Below are positions 26,904 to 35,493 of a stretch of 64,000 bases of DNA, in pieces. The notes under the pieces were generated by a model. It made no database searches. It was not told the origin of the DNA and worked only from the letters and a program-made list of their open reading frames with translations. The stretch is taken from positions 496,001 to 560,000 of the forward strand of contig NZ_CP048029.1 in assembly GCF_011290485.1 (NCBI RefSeq), written 5' to 3'. Both the position numbers and the translations under genes were made by a program. How positions within the stretch are numbered: position 1 is the first letter of the stretch; each line of letters opens with the position of its first letter. This DNA is from Caldichromatium japonicum. Its GTDB lineage: Bacteria > Pseudomonadota > Gammaproteobacteria > Chromatiales > Chromatiaceae.

Positions 26904-27980
26904 ATGCCTATTGTCGCCCATAATGATCTGCCGACCTTTGCCCGCCTGCGTGCCGAGGGTCAGTTGATCCTGGATCCGGATTTCGCCCAGCATCAGGACA
27001 TCCGCGAGTTGCATATTGGGCTACTCAACATGATGCCGGATGCAGCATTGATGGCGACCGAACGCCAGTTCTTCCGGCTGATCGGCGAGAGCAATCAAAT
27101 CGCGCAATTCTATGTCCATCCCTTTACCCTCAAGGCACTCCCGCGCGGTCCGGAGGCCCAGGCGCATATCGAGCGTTATTACGAACCCTTTGACAAGATC
27201 CGGGCAGAGGGGCTGGATGCGCTGATCATCACCGGCGCCAATGTGACCCGGCCCGATCTTTCGCAAGAATCTTTTTGGGAACCGCTGATCGAGGTAGTCG
27301 ATTGGGCCTATGAACACGTCTGCTCGACCCTGTGCTCCTGTCTGGCTACCCATGCGGTGATGCAGTTTCGCTATGGCGAGCGCCGTCAACCGCTGCCAGC
27401 CAAATGCTGGGGGGTCTTTGCCCATCATGTGGTCGATCGCAGCCACCCTTTGGTCGCGGATGTCAACACCCGCTTCGATGTCCCGCATTCGCGTTTCAAC
27501 GACATCAGCCGCGCACAGTTCGAGCGCGCGGGTTTGCGGGTGCTGGTCGAGAGCGAAGAGGCAGGGGTCCATCTGGCAGTGAGCCCAGATGGTTTCAGAC
27601 AGGTACTCTTCCAGGGGCATCCGGAGTACGACACCATCTCGCTCCTTAAGGAATATAAACGCGAGGTCAGCCGCTTTATCGGCGGCGTGCGTGCCGATTA
27701 TCCGCCCCTCCCCGAGAACTATTTTGGGCGACAGGCGCGGGCGATCCTCGATGAATATCGCAACCGCGTCTTGCGTGCCCTGGATCTTGGCCAATCTCCC
27801 CCTGAGTTTCCTGAGCGTCTGATCGCGCCCAGCCTCCATAACACCTGGCACGACACCGCCGAGGGGGTCATCGGCAACTGGATGGGCCTGGTCTATAAGA
27901 TCACCCATCTCGACCGCCGCCAGACCTTCATGGAAGGCATTGATCCCAAAGATCCCTTGGGCTTGGGGCGGTCAGCTTAA
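26904..27980 (+). CDS. metA: Homoserine O-succinyltransferase/O-acetyltransferase MetA
   Basis: It activates homoserine for methionine synthesis. About 358 residues from ATG 26904; a GTG at 26892 is an alternative start. The MetA landmarks are HIGLLNMMPDAALMATERQF, the acyl-accepting Cys146 in CSCLATHAVMQ, and GHPEYDTISLLKEYKREV carrying the catalytic His and Glu. It is about 50 residues longer than E. coli MetA, mostly at the C-terminus. Whether succinyl- or acetyl-CoA is used cannot be decided here. Confidence 0.93.
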   Translation: MPIVAHNDLPTFARLRAEGQLILDPDFAQHQDIRELHIGLLNMMPDAALMATERQFFRLIGESNQIAQFYVHPFTLKALPRGPEAQAHIERYYEPFDKIRAEGLDALIITGANVTRPDLSQESFWEPLIEVVDWAYEHVCSTLCSCLATHAVMQFRYGERRQPLPAKCWGVFAHHVVDRSHPLVADVNTRFDVPHSRFNDISRAQFERAGLRVLVESEEAGVHLAVSPDGFRQVLFQGHPEYDTISLLKEYKREVSRFIGGVRADYPPLPENYFGRQARAILDEYRNRVLRALDLGQSPPEFPERLIAPSLHNTWHDTAEGVIGNWMGLVYKITHLDRRQTFMEGIDPKDPLGLGRSA

Positions 27981-28072
27981 AAGCCATCTCTTCAATCCTC
28001 CTCTCTAATGGACCGCGCATCCTGGCACAAACCAGGGGAGGATGTCGACGTACACCGCTGAATCCGTCTGTA

Positions 28073-28108
28073 GATTGCAGGCAGATACAGGATTGCAGAC
28101 AAATACAG
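28073..28108. repeat. Two-copy 18-base tandem repeat
   Basis: GATTGCAGGCAGATACAG is followed directly by GATTGCAGACAAATACAG (16 of 18 identical). It lies in the roughly 500-base gap between metA and the gene at 28479, which otherwise holds no convincing gene. Confidence 0.7.
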
Positions 28109-28259
28109 ACCGGTGTGAGAGCCTGCGCATCATCCCCCACCTCTCTGAGGACAGATGTTGTTGTTTAAAAAATACGCATTGCCCTGTGCGTTGCAAAAAA
28201 TGACAATATTCTCGTCTGCGTTTAGTAGTCGTCTTCCTTCGTCATACTAAGGATTTAAA

Positions 28260-28275
28260 TGTGATCAGGGTCACA
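28260..28275. promoter_or_regulatory. Perfect CRP-type palindrome
   Basis: TGTGA-TCAGGG-TCACA matches the consensus TGTGA-N6-TCACA on both halves. It lies about 205 bases before the ATG of the small gene at 28479, in an AT-richer stretch. It would suit a CRP/Vfr-type regulator. The Crp/Fnr protein encoded at 24749 has FNR-type reading residues and is not the expected binder. Confidence 0.5.
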
Positions 28276-28478
28276 CATCGCCCAATGGCCGAGTGGAAAA
28301 CTTGCCTTTTGTTGCATTTTTGTACTAGGATAAAGGCATAGGGTGTTACATGCTGCCAAAATCAGACAGTCGGTGGTGATACATCGACCGTCGTTTCATG
28401 GCGGCGATGGACGCCGAGGGTGAGGCGACATCTGTATGTCGTCGTTTTGGCAAGGCATTTATATCGATCCCTAAGGAC

Positions 28479-28760
28479 ATGTCTGACTCTAACGCACAAC
28501 CCAAACCGATCCGTTACAAGTGGGATCCTGAGACCTTTACCGGCTATCAATTGCGCTTCGATGCCGAGGGGGCGGCCAAGGGCGGTCATTATTGCTTCCA
28601 TGTCGAAGATTGGAATTGCCGCACCGTTACCCATGAATGGCCCTGTCAGGATCTAACCGAGGCGCTCGAGGTCCTCAATCGGCTCTTTAGCGTCGATATC
28701 GAGGAGGAACGCGCCCGCCTGAATGCCTGGCTGCCGGCTGAATACCGCGCAGCCACCTGA
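28479..28760 (+). CDS. Small conserved hypothetical protein
   Basis: 93 residues from the ATG at 28479 (MSDSNAQPKPIRYKWDPET). It is rich in aromatic residues and Cys/His (GGHYCFHVEDWNCRTVTHEW), with an acidic helical C-terminus. No signal or membrane helix is seen. The frame is open upstream to 28398, but codon quality falls there. It is a single-gene unit followed by its own terminator. The family is not recognised. Confidence 0.65.
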   Translation: MSDSNAQPKPIRYKWDPETFTGYQLRFDAEGAAKGGHYCFHVEDWNCRTVTHEWPCQDLTEALEVLNRLFSVDIEEERARLNAWLPAEYRAAT

Positions 28761-28785
28761 TCCCGACCCACAAACCACCAAACCC

Positions 28786-28812
28786 AAGGCTGCCGTAAGC
28801 AGCCTTTTTTTT
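28786..28812 (+). terminator. Intrinsic terminator after the 28479 gene
   Basis: Stem AAGGCTGC / GCAGCCTT with a five-base loop, running into a stretch of eight T. It lies 26 bases after the stop codon. Confidence 0.9.
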
Positions 28813-28995
28813 GCTGGGCTGGGGATGGGTTAAACCATCGCTGGAGATGCAAACCGACTGCTCAAGGGACCGCTGATTGATTGCTCGCCCCGCCACCCAG
28901 CGGTGTCCAGCTGTTTAAGTAGGGGGATGCCGTTTCGGCTTGCGCTGGAATGAGCGGAATAGACGCAAGCAGCCCCTGCCCGAAGGCGGGCTTGC

Positions 28996-29367
28996 TTAGT
29001 CGATGATCAGGGCTGCGACAACGCGGCGCCCCTCGGCAACCAGGATGTTATAGGTCCGGCAGGCGGCAGCGGTCGTCATCCACTCGACCCCAATGCGCTG
29101 CTGGATGAATGGTGCCTGGAGCAGCGGATCGAGGAGGGCCGTTGTCTGGCCAGTGCCGATCAGGATGACCTCGGGCGCAAATCGTGTCAGATCCAACAGA
29201 TGTTCCAGGTCGAGCTCCGAGGCGCAGGCAGGACCCCAGGGTGATACGATCTCGGCTGGGGTCAGGATCAGGCCCTGGGTATAGCGCTGCCCGGAGATGC
29301 GGACCCAGCCAGGGCCGTGGGCCTCGACCAGATGGCCTTCCGTCTGTTCGATCTCTGCAAACTTCAT
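28996..29367 (-). CDS. Mth938/Xcc1710-like domain protein (DUF498)
   Basis: About 123 residues. The DUF498 pattern is clear: VRISGQRYTQGLILTPAEI, PEVILIGTGQTTALLDP, IGVEWMTTAAACRTYNILVA. Human and bacterial members are small cytoplasmic proteins; the bacterial role is undefined. The start is either ATG 29367 or 29400; the family N-terminus favours the shorter form. It is transcribed away from gltX. Confidence 0.85.
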   Translation of the reverse strand: MKFAEIEQTEGHLVEAHGPGWVRISGQRYTQGLILTPAEIVSPWGPACASELDLEHLLDLTRFAPEVILIGTGQTTALLDPLLQAPFIQQRIGVEWMTTAAACRTYNILVAEGRRVVAALIID

Positions 29368-29498
29368 CGCTATCAGGAGGCTGAAGGGACCCAGGCGCAT
29401 CTGGCGGCCAGGTCCAGAGAAGGTTCAGCGCAGCCTCTCGCGCCGCGCAATGCTAAGATAACAGATCCTTGTTTATCTGGACCATCCGTCGCGCAATC

Positions 29499-30905
29499 AT
29501 GACCGTCCGCACCCGTTTTGCCCCATCGCCCACAGGTTATCTCCACATCGGCGGCGCCCGCACTGCGCTCTTTTGCTATCTCTATGCCCGCAAGCATGGC
29601 GGCCAGTTCATCCTGCGCATTGAGGATACCGATCTCGAGCGCTCGACCGCGGAATCGGTCAATGCCATTCTTGAAGGGATGACCTGGCTGGGGCTCGACT
29701 ATGATGAGGGGCCGTTTTTTCAGACCCAGCGCTTCGACCGCTACAACCAGGTGATCGATGAGCTTTTGGCCAAGGGGCTGGCCTATCGCTGCGATTGCCC
29801 CAAGGAGCGTTTAGAAAAGTTGCGCATCGATCAGATGGCGCGTAAACAAAAGCCACGCTATGACGGGCATTGCCGCAATCTCCGCGTCGACCCCGATCAG
29901 CCGCATGTGATCCGCTTCAAAAACCCGGTCGATGGGGTCGTGGTAGTCGATGATCTGATCCGCGGGCGGGTGCCTTTTGCCAATGAGGAACTCGATGATC
30001 TGATCATCCGGCGCAGCGATGGTGCCCCGACCTATAACCTGAGCGTCGTCGTCGATGACATCGATATGCGCATCACCCATGTCATCCGTGGCGATGATCA
30101 TCTCAATAACACCCCGCGCCAGATCAATATCCTGCGTGCCTTGGGCCATGAGCCGCCAGGCTATGCCCATGTCCCCATGATCCTGGGCGAGGACGGGACA
30201 CGGCTCTCCAAGCGGCATGGGGCGGTCAGCGTCATCGCCTATCGCGACATGGGCTATCTGCCAGAGGCCCTGCTCAATTATCTGGTGCGACTCGGTTGGT
30301 CTTATGGTGACCGCGAGCTCTTTAGCCTGGATGAGATGATCGAATATTTCGACATCAAAGATGTCAACAAGGCACCCTCGATCTTCAATTCGAGCAAGCT
30401 CAGCTGGCTCAATCAGCAATATCTCCAGCATGCCGATCCAGCGCGCATCACCAGGCTTGTGAGTCCGCATCTCGGGCATCTGGGGATCGATCCGACAACT
30501 GGTCCTGACCTGATCGAGGTCGTCAAGGCCATGGCGCCGCGCGCCAAGACCCTGGTTGATCTGGCTGAACTTAGCGCCTTCTGTTACCGCGACTTCGAGA
30601 CCTATGACGAGGCCTCAGCCAAGAAACACCTGACCCGCGAGGCGCGCCTGCCGCTCGAGAAGCTGCACGAGAGGTTCGAACTCATGGCCTTCGATGACTG
30701 GACCTCAGAGCAGTTGAAATATACCGTCGAGCGGGTGGCCGAGGAGCTGGGTGTGGGTTTCGGCAAGGTTGCCCAGCCCTTGCGGGTGGCCATCGTCGGA
30801 CGCGCGGCCTCGCCGGGGATCGAGGAGACCCTCAGGCTGGTTGGCAAGGCGGCGACCCTGCGCCGCATCGAGCAGGCGTTGGCGCATATCGCCCAGCTCG
30901 GCTAG
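29499..30905 (+). CDS. gltX: Glutamyl-tRNA synthetase
   Basis: It charges tRNA-Glu. 468 residues from the ATG at 29499, where TVRTRFAPSPTGYLHIGGAR places the HIGH-type signature at the normal distance. The KMSKS equivalent is TRLSKRHGA. The C-terminal anticodon-binding region is complete. An earlier in-frame start at 29469 is unlikely. In this group Glu-tRNA also feeds tetrapyrrole synthesis for bacteriochlorophyll. Confidence 0.96.
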   Translation: MTVRTRFAPSPTGYLHIGGARTALFCYLYARKHGGQFILRIEDTDLERSTAESVNAILEGMTWLGLDYDEGPFFQTQRFDRYNQVIDELLAKGLAYRCDCPKERLEKLRIDQMARKQKPRYDGHCRNLRVDPDQPHVIRFKNPVDGVVVVDDLIRGRVPFANEELDDLIIRRSDGAPTYNLSVVVDDIDMRITHVIRGDDHLNNTPRQINILRALGHEPPGYAHVPMILGEDGTRLSKRHGAVSVIAYRDMGYLPEALLNYLVRLGWSYGDRELFSLDEMIEYFDIKDVNKAPSIFNSSKLSWLNQQYLQHADPARITRLVSPHLGHLGIDPTTGPDLIEVVKAMAPRAKTLVDLAELSAFCYRDFETYDEASAKKHLTREARLPLEKLHERFELMAFDDWTSEQLKYTVERVAEELGVGFGKVAQPLRVAIVGRAASPGIEETLRLVGKAATLRRIEQALAHIAQLG

Positions 30906-31117
30906 GGTGCAGTCGTCTTTTGCTGGGCGCTCAAACCCGCCCAGGGGCGGGCTCTGCCTGGGCAGAGCGCTCAGACAGGCACAGGTATCCAAGGGATTGG
31001 ATCGCTCCGGAGTCCGGCCTTCGCCAGAATGACGGGATGGCTGCAGTCTGGAACGCTCAGGCAGATGTCTAGCACGCTCTCCGTTAAAGACTCGGACAGG
31101 GCGCGGTTCGTTTTGGC
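30906..31117. other. Intergenic region with a hairpin, no gene seen
   Basis: A perfect stem GCTCTGCC / GGCAGAGC lies at 30951-30968, preceded by CCCGCCC/GGGGCGGG-like pairing. The segment near 30995-31035 (CCGGCCTTCGCCAGAATGAC) resembles degraded proteobacterial intergenic repeats. No T run follows, so termination of gltX here is uncertain. Confidence 0.4.
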
Positions 31118-31705
31118 TCAAGCGCTGGGGAACGTCTCCTGAGCGATTGTCATCAGCCCCAGATACCAGGCCGGATACTCCCAAGGAAAAGCGGCGGGCG
31201 GGCGGTTTAGATAAAGCCGCAGGCCCCATCCGGCCGCAAACAGGGCGGCATGGATCAATCCCTCGAGGACCCTCTCGGCCACCAGACCCTTTAGTCCCAC
31301 TAGGACCCAGGGTAGGGCATCCACCGCCAATCCAAATGCAGCCGCGGCCACCAACCCACTTAGCAGGCTTGCGCGCAGGGCCGAAAACGACAGATCGCGT
31401 CTTAGGATCGGGATGAGGACCAGGGCCCAGAGGCTGGGATAGGCCGAATCGATGCCGGCGATATGCAAAGGCTCGTCCTCTTGCCATACCCAGATCAGCG
31501 AGCGCCAGGGATGGGTATATAGCAGGGTCAAGGGCAATAGACCGAATCCTAGCCAATGGAAACGCTTAGGCCAGCGGCAGGCGAGGACGCTGACCGAAAT
31601 CCAGGCAGCAAGCAGGATGGCTAGCGCCATCTGGATGCCGGGAGGGATGGGTTTTGGGTATGCATACTTGTCGATTACCTCCCCAGTCGCCATGGGCAAG
31701 GTCAA
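31118..31705 (-). CDS. Polytopic membrane protein of unknown function
   Basis: 195 residues (or 191 from a second Met). About five hydrophobic helices are visible, from MALAILLAAWISVSVLA to LIHAALFAAGWGLRLYL. The loop WRSLIWVWQEDEPLHIAGID is polar and conserved-looking. It starts 25 bases downstream of the DUF305 gene, so the two may be co-transcribed. No family recognised. Confidence 0.65.
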   Translation of the reverse strand: MTLPMATGEVIDKYAYPKPIPPGIQMALAILLAAWISVSVLACRWPKRFHWLGFGLLPLTLLYTHPWRSLIWVWQEDEPLHIAGIDSAYPSLWALVLIPILRRDLSFSALRASLLSGLVAAAAFGLAVDALPWVLVGLKGLVAERVLEGLIHAALFAAGWGLRLYLNRPPAAFPWEYPAWYLGLMTIAQETFPSA

Positions 31706-31730
31706 GTGCCCACCAAGCCACCCTTTCCGA

Positions 31731-32077
31731 TCATTGGATCCAACGAGTGCGCCAGATCTGCATCCGCTCGATCTCCGCCTGCTGAGCGCTCAGGATAGAC
31801 TCAGCCAATTGCCGGATCTCAGGCTGTTGGGCCTCGGCCAGGGCCTGTCTGGCCATCGCGAGAGCATCTTGATGATGCGGGATCATGGCATCGATGAAAC
31901 GGGCACCGAAGGGGCTATCCAGGCACTGGCTGCATCGGCTGGTGGGTGAAGCCGGTGTTGGGGATGGGCTGCTTGTGGTCATGCTGGCTGAGCCATGGGT
32001 CCCTGGGCGAGGATCAGGGCGATCAGTCCGATCACCCAGGGCAGGAGTATGCGGCGATGTGATCTCTGAGTCTGCAT
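31731..32077 (-). pseudogene. Exported DUF305 protein with apparent frameshift
   Basis: The C-terminal half is a DUF305 domain: FIDAMIPHHQDALAMARQAL with the His pair, then SILSAQQAEIERMQIW. A well-formed start with GGAGA ahead at 32077 encodes a signal peptide, RRILLPWVIGLIALILAQ, but in another frame that stops at 31979. Shifting by one base just before that stop joins the two into a protein of about 115 residues. Family members are periplasmic and often linked to metal handling. It is either a sequencing error or a recent null mutation. Confidence 0.7.
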
Positions 32078-32167
32078 CCGCGGTCTCCGTATATTGATGA
32101 TCAAGAGGTAACCACTGGTCCGAGCCTAAGCCGAGGACTATCGACATAGAGTTATAGATGCGCACCC

Positions 32168-33166
32168 TCAAGGTGCACCATCTTGGGCGAGCAGGCGGTC
32201 GATCCGGCTGCGGATCAGGGCCTCGCAGCGCGCGGGGAGCCGCCCTGACACCTGCTCGCCGAGCGCCAGGGTCGCCTGGGCGCGGGTATTATCCCCCGCC
32301 CAGCGGTAGCCGAGCCCCACGGCCAGGACCAGGGCGAGGGTCTTTGGCGGGCCGGTACGGGCCAGGCGGTCAGCGAGATCGCGAAACTGGGTCTGGTCCT
32401 CGGCGAGCGTCGGCAGCGCCCCCAGGTCTTCGATCAGCCGGCGGGTGCGCTCCAGACAGGCGGCGCTATGTTGGGTCTCGCCCTCCAACCGCCGGGCGAG
32501 GAGCTCGAGCCGCAACCGGCGCGCATCCCAAAACCCCGGGTCGGCAGCGATCGCCCGATCGAGCGCCGACTCGGACGTATCGCCCTGTCCCCGCTGCCAG
32601 GCGCAGTCGGCGAGGATCAGCCAGGCATCGGCCTTAAGGCGTTCGGGGACCCCTGCCACCGCCAAGGTTGCCTGCGCCGCTCGCTCGGCCCCTGCCAGAT
32701 CCCCCTGCCTGCGGGCGATGCGCGCCTGCTCGAGGTAAGCCCGCAGCCGGATCAAGGGCTCTGCGTGTTGGGCAAAGGGGGCGATGAGGGCGAGCTTGCG
32801 CTCGGGATCGCTGCTGGCGGCGGCGAGCTGAAAGGCAATCCGGACCTGGGGATCGATCGCCCCCCAGAGGTTGCGATAGCGCATAAAGACCGTATCCCCT
32901 GCCGGACGCTGGCCGGGCTCGCTTTGGGCCGGGCGCAGGGCCCGGCTTCCGTGCGCCTCGATCTCAGACCACAGCGCCTCCCAGGTAGCAATTGCTTGCG
33001 CAAGCTGGGCCGCGTCCCTGCTGCCCCGCGCCGGATCATTGCCCAGCGCGTTTGGGACGCCTTCAGTTCGATGCACCAGCCCAAGCAAGACCGCGAACAA
33101 GACCGGCGCCAAGGCCAGGGCGCCGAGACAGGCCGATCGGGCCTTCGCGTTACCAATAGATACCAT
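32168..33166 (-). CDS. Membrane-anchored TPR-like protein, last gene of the TerD-Exb operon
   Basis: 332 residues. An N-terminal helix (ACLGALALAPVLFAVLLGLV) anchors or exports it. The rest is all-helical with TPR-like repeats: IARRQGDLAGAERAAQATLA, ADAWLILADCAWQRGQGDTS, ALDRAIAADPGFWDARR. Such repeats build protein-binding scaffolds. It overlaps the preceding ExbD-like gene by 17 bases. It probably works on the periplasmic side with the exported coiled-coil proteins of the operon. Confidence 0.75.
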   Translation of the reverse strand: MVSIGNAKARSACLGALALAPVLFAVLLGLVHRTEGVPNALGNDPARGSRDAAQLAQAIATWEALWSEIEAHGSRALRPAQSEPGQRPAGDTVFMRYRNLWGAIDPQVRIAFQLAAASSDPERKLALIAPFAQHAEPLIRLRAYLEQARIARRQGDLAGAERAAQATLAVAGVPERLKADAWLILADCAWQRGQGDTSESALDRAIAADPGFWDARRLRLELLARRLEGETQHSAACLERTRRLIEDLGALPTLAEDQTQFRDLADRLARTGPPKTLALVLAVGLGYRWAGDNTRAQATLALGEQVSGRLPARCEALIRSRIDRLLAQDGAP

Positions 33167-33785
33167 AGTGGGTGAACTGCGCCGGCATGCGCCCGATCAG
33201 GATGGGCTCGTCCGCAGCCTGGGCGAACCAGCGAAAGCGCGGCCCTGCCTGTTGCAGTCGGTCATAGAGCCCAGCGAACAGGTCCATCCCGTCCGGATAG
33301 ACGATGAAGACCGGATAGACCCGCTCGCCGGCAGCGCGTTTGAGCTCGCCAAGCAAAACATCGGTGTCCTCGGGCCGCCATGCCGGGGCTTGCGCCGCGA
33401 TGGCCTGGGGATCGGGCAAAAAACGCAACTGAAAGGTGTCCAGGTCGCGGGTCACCAAGGGCTCGGCGATCCAGGTAAACCGGCCCTGATGGGTGGCGCC
33501 TGCCGGTTGCTCTGGGTCCTGAGCAAGCGCTGCGACCACCGCCTCTTGGTCCCAGGGAACGATCCGCCCGGCGATCACCAGATAGAACCTGGAGAAGGGT
33601 GCGAAGAGCTCGCGCTGGGGTTCGATGAAACGCAGGGGCGAGACGGGGTCTGCGGGGAACTGGCTGGCCCCCTGTTGCTGCTGCGGCTGGCCGATCAGGG
33701 CGAAGAGGGCGACGATGAGCAGGATCGCGAGCAGATTGGTCGCGACATCAAGCAGCGCGGTTGGGGTATCGTCCTCAGTCTCCAT
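33150..33785 (-). CDS. ExbD/TolR-like protein B of the TerD-Exb operon
   Basis: 211 residues. One N-terminal helix, TALLDVATNLLAILLIVALF, carries an Asp at the place of the proton-carrying Asp in ExbD, TolR and MotB. The periplasmic domain of about 170 residues is not a standard ExbD domain and ends in RMPAQFTHYGIYW. It differs clearly from the adjacent ExbD-like protein A, which it overlaps by 11 bases, so the motor would contain two unlike Asp-bearing rods. Confidence 0.7.
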   Translation of the reverse strand: METEDDTPTALLDVATNLLAILLIVALFALIGQPQQQQGASQFPADPVSPLRFIEPQRELFAPFSRFYLVIAGRIVPWDQEAVVAALAQDPEQPAGATHQGRFTWIAEPLVTRDLDTFQLRFLPDPQAIAAQAPAWRPEDTDVLLGELKRAAGERVYPVFIVYPDGMDLFAGLYDRLQQAGPRFRWFAQAADEPILIGRMPAQFTHYGIYW

Positions 33786-34251
33786 GACCGCGCCAGGCCT
33801 CTAAGAGACGCGCCACCGCCTCGGGGTCGGCGGCGAGCGGGCGTAGGCTCAAACGCATCACCGCGCGGCCAGGGGCAGCAGGCTGGAGCCGCTGGGTGAA
33901 ACGCCCGAAGGCCTCCTCGAAGGCGCTGCGGGTTGCGAGACAGTCGTGGCTGAAGGCAAAGACCAGGTTGCGGGTGCCGGCGGCATGGATGGAGACCGCC
34001 TCGAACAGCCCTCCCAGCTCGGTCTCGGGATAGACCCTGGGTGCGGCGTCAGGCCCTGAATAGAGCCAGACCTCGCCGTCGCGCTGGCAGATCGCCAGCA
34101 GATCGACCGCTAGAGGGCGCCCGCTCTGCGGCGGATCTGGGATCTGCAAGGCATAGATCACCAGGAGTATCCCGATGAAGGACAACACCAGGTCGAGAAA
34201 AGGCAGGAGATTCAGCGCCGGGGCCGGTGACTCAGGGTTCCGCGTGCGCAT
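33775..34251 (-). CDS. ExbD/TolR-like protein A of the TerD-Exb operon
   Basis: 158 residues. The single N-terminal helix LNLLPFLDLVLSFIGILLVI aligns with the TolR/ExbD helix (N-x-x-P-x-x-D), including Pro and the essential Asp. The periplasmic part is short and alpha/beta. It overlaps the channel gene by 20 bases, as expected of a channel-rod pair. It probably forms the proton path with the protein at 34232. Confidence 0.78.
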   Translation of the reverse strand: MRTRNPESPAPALNLLPFLDLVLSFIGILLVIYALQIPDPPQSGRPLAVDLLAICQRDGEVWLYSGPDAAPRVYPETELGGLFEAVSIHAAGTRNLVFAFSHDCLATRSAFEEAFGRFTQRLQPAAPGRAVMRLSLRPLAADPEAVARLLEAWRGHGD

Positions 34252-35014
34252 GCCGGTCGTCCTGGGCGAGTCGTTCGAGGAGCCAGCGATAGCGCAGCAG
34301 GCCCAGCGTCTCGGCGCGTAGGCGCAACACCGTCTGGATCAAGGCCAAGGGGATCACGCATACCAGACCCACGAGTGTGGTATCGAAGGCGAAGGCCAGA
34401 CCCCCGAGCACGCTCTTTAGCCCCGCACCGCCCGCCGCCATGCCCTCAGCGCCCTGGGACAGGCCGCCGATCGCCTGGCTGATGCCGATCACCGTCCCGA
34501 TGAATCCCAGCATGGGCAGGACCCAGATGGCAAATGCAAGCGGCGCAAGCGCCTGCTGCTGGCGCTGACCCAGCATCCCCAAGAGTTGCTCTATCTCCTG
34601 CAGCGATGTTCCCGACTCGGCATTGGGGTACCTGAGACGCTGGTGGGGGAGGGACATAAGGAACGCCTCCTCTGCCTGATCCCCCTCCCGCCCAGACAAA
34701 AAGGCCAGCCAGCCGTCTATGCGGCTTGCTCCTTTCGCCCCTTGCACCAGGGCGCCGCGCTCGACATCGATCCCGATCCATTGCAGCGCCGCATAGATCA
34801 ACACCCAGCCGAACAGCGCAAGCATGAAGCGGCAATAGCCGTTGGCCCAATAGCGCCCCACCCACTCGGGCAGCGTCTGCAAAGCGATGAGATGGACCAG
34901 GGTTGGATAGAGCGCAAGGCTCAACAGCAGGGCCACGACCAGCGGGCGGACGAGCTCGGCGGGCGTGCCAGTGTCGAGCTTGCTTGGACGTGGCAGTGAG
35001 GGTGTGGGCGACAT
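34232..35014 (-). CDS. MotA/TolQ/ExbB-type proton channel protein of the TerD-Exb operon
   Basis: About 260 residues from ATG 35014. An ATG at 35137 that overlaps the previous stop (TGATG) would add 41 residues and cannot be excluded. Three or four helices are seen. The ExbB/TolQ core is LPMLGFIGTVIGISQAIGGL, followed by LAFAFDTTLVGLVCVIPLAL with the channel Thr. These proteins convert proton flow into force on ExbD-like rods that reach into the periplasm. It is flanked by exported coiled-coil genes and two rod genes, a setting unlike tol-pal, exb-tonB or mot. Confidence 0.85.
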   Translation of the reverse strand: MSPTPSLPRPSKLDTGTPAELVRPLVVALLLSLALYPTLVHLIALQTLPEWVGRYWANGYCRFMLALFGWVLIYAALQWIGIDVERGALVQGAKGASRIDGWLAFLSGREGDQAEEAFLMSLPHQRLRYPNAESGTSLQEIEQLLGMLGQRQQQALAPLAFAIWVLPMLGFIGTVIGISQAIGGLSQGAEGMAAGGAGLKSVLGGLAFAFDTTLVGLVCVIPLALIQTVLRLRAETLGLLRYRWLLERLAQDDRHAHAEP

Positions 35015-35136
35015 GGTCTTCAGCAATTGAGGAATGTTCAATAATCCGGTCGCGCGGTTGCAACGATTTCGTGATCTTTGTGCCAAATCTCTATGAGGGA
35101 GTTGTAGGCAAGTTGCCCCGCCGGTCTCGTTTTCCA

Positions 35137-35493
35137 TCAATCCTGGCGAAAGGTCTTCAAGGTCTCCTCGAGATGTTGGATCTGGTCGGCGAGTGCGCGG
35201 CGGGTCGCGCGCAGCTCGGCGAGACGCGCCCCCGTCTCGGTGGCGAGACGCTCATAGCGTCTGCGGGCCTCATAGTCGGCTGCGGCCTCGGCATGCGCCT
35301 GGGCCTCTTGTCCCTGGGCGATGAGCTGCGACTCCAAGGACTCGAGCTTGCCCAGCAGTTCCTGGAGATCATGCAGCCGCTCGGTGAGCCCCGCGGGGTC
35401 GGCGACGGGCGGCGGTCCCTCCTGGGCTGCGACGACCAACGGTGCAGAACCCAGGAAGGGGATGAGCAGCAAGATGTAAAAGGCGGATCTCAT
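35137..35493 (-). CDS. Exported coiled-coil protein 3 of the TerD-Exb operon
   Basis: 118 residues. A signal peptide (MRSAFYILLLIPFLGSAPLVVAA) is followed by an almost continuous coiled coil rich in Leu, Glu and Arg (LTERLHDLQELLGKLESLES). The start overlaps the stop of the upstream coiled-coil gene by four bases. No known domain. It is probably a periplasmic structural or adaptor part. Confidence 0.75.
   Translation of the reverse strand: MRSAFYILLLIPFLGSAPLVVAAQEGPPPVADPAGLTERLHDLQELLGKLESLESQLIAQGQEAQAHAEAAADYEARRRYERLATETGARLAELRATRRALADQIQHLEETLKTFRQD

Noticed and set aside
30995-31035. An intergenic REP-type repeat
   Set aside because: It resembles common degraded proteobacterial repeats, but no second copy was seen in the window, so it is not called as a repeat family.
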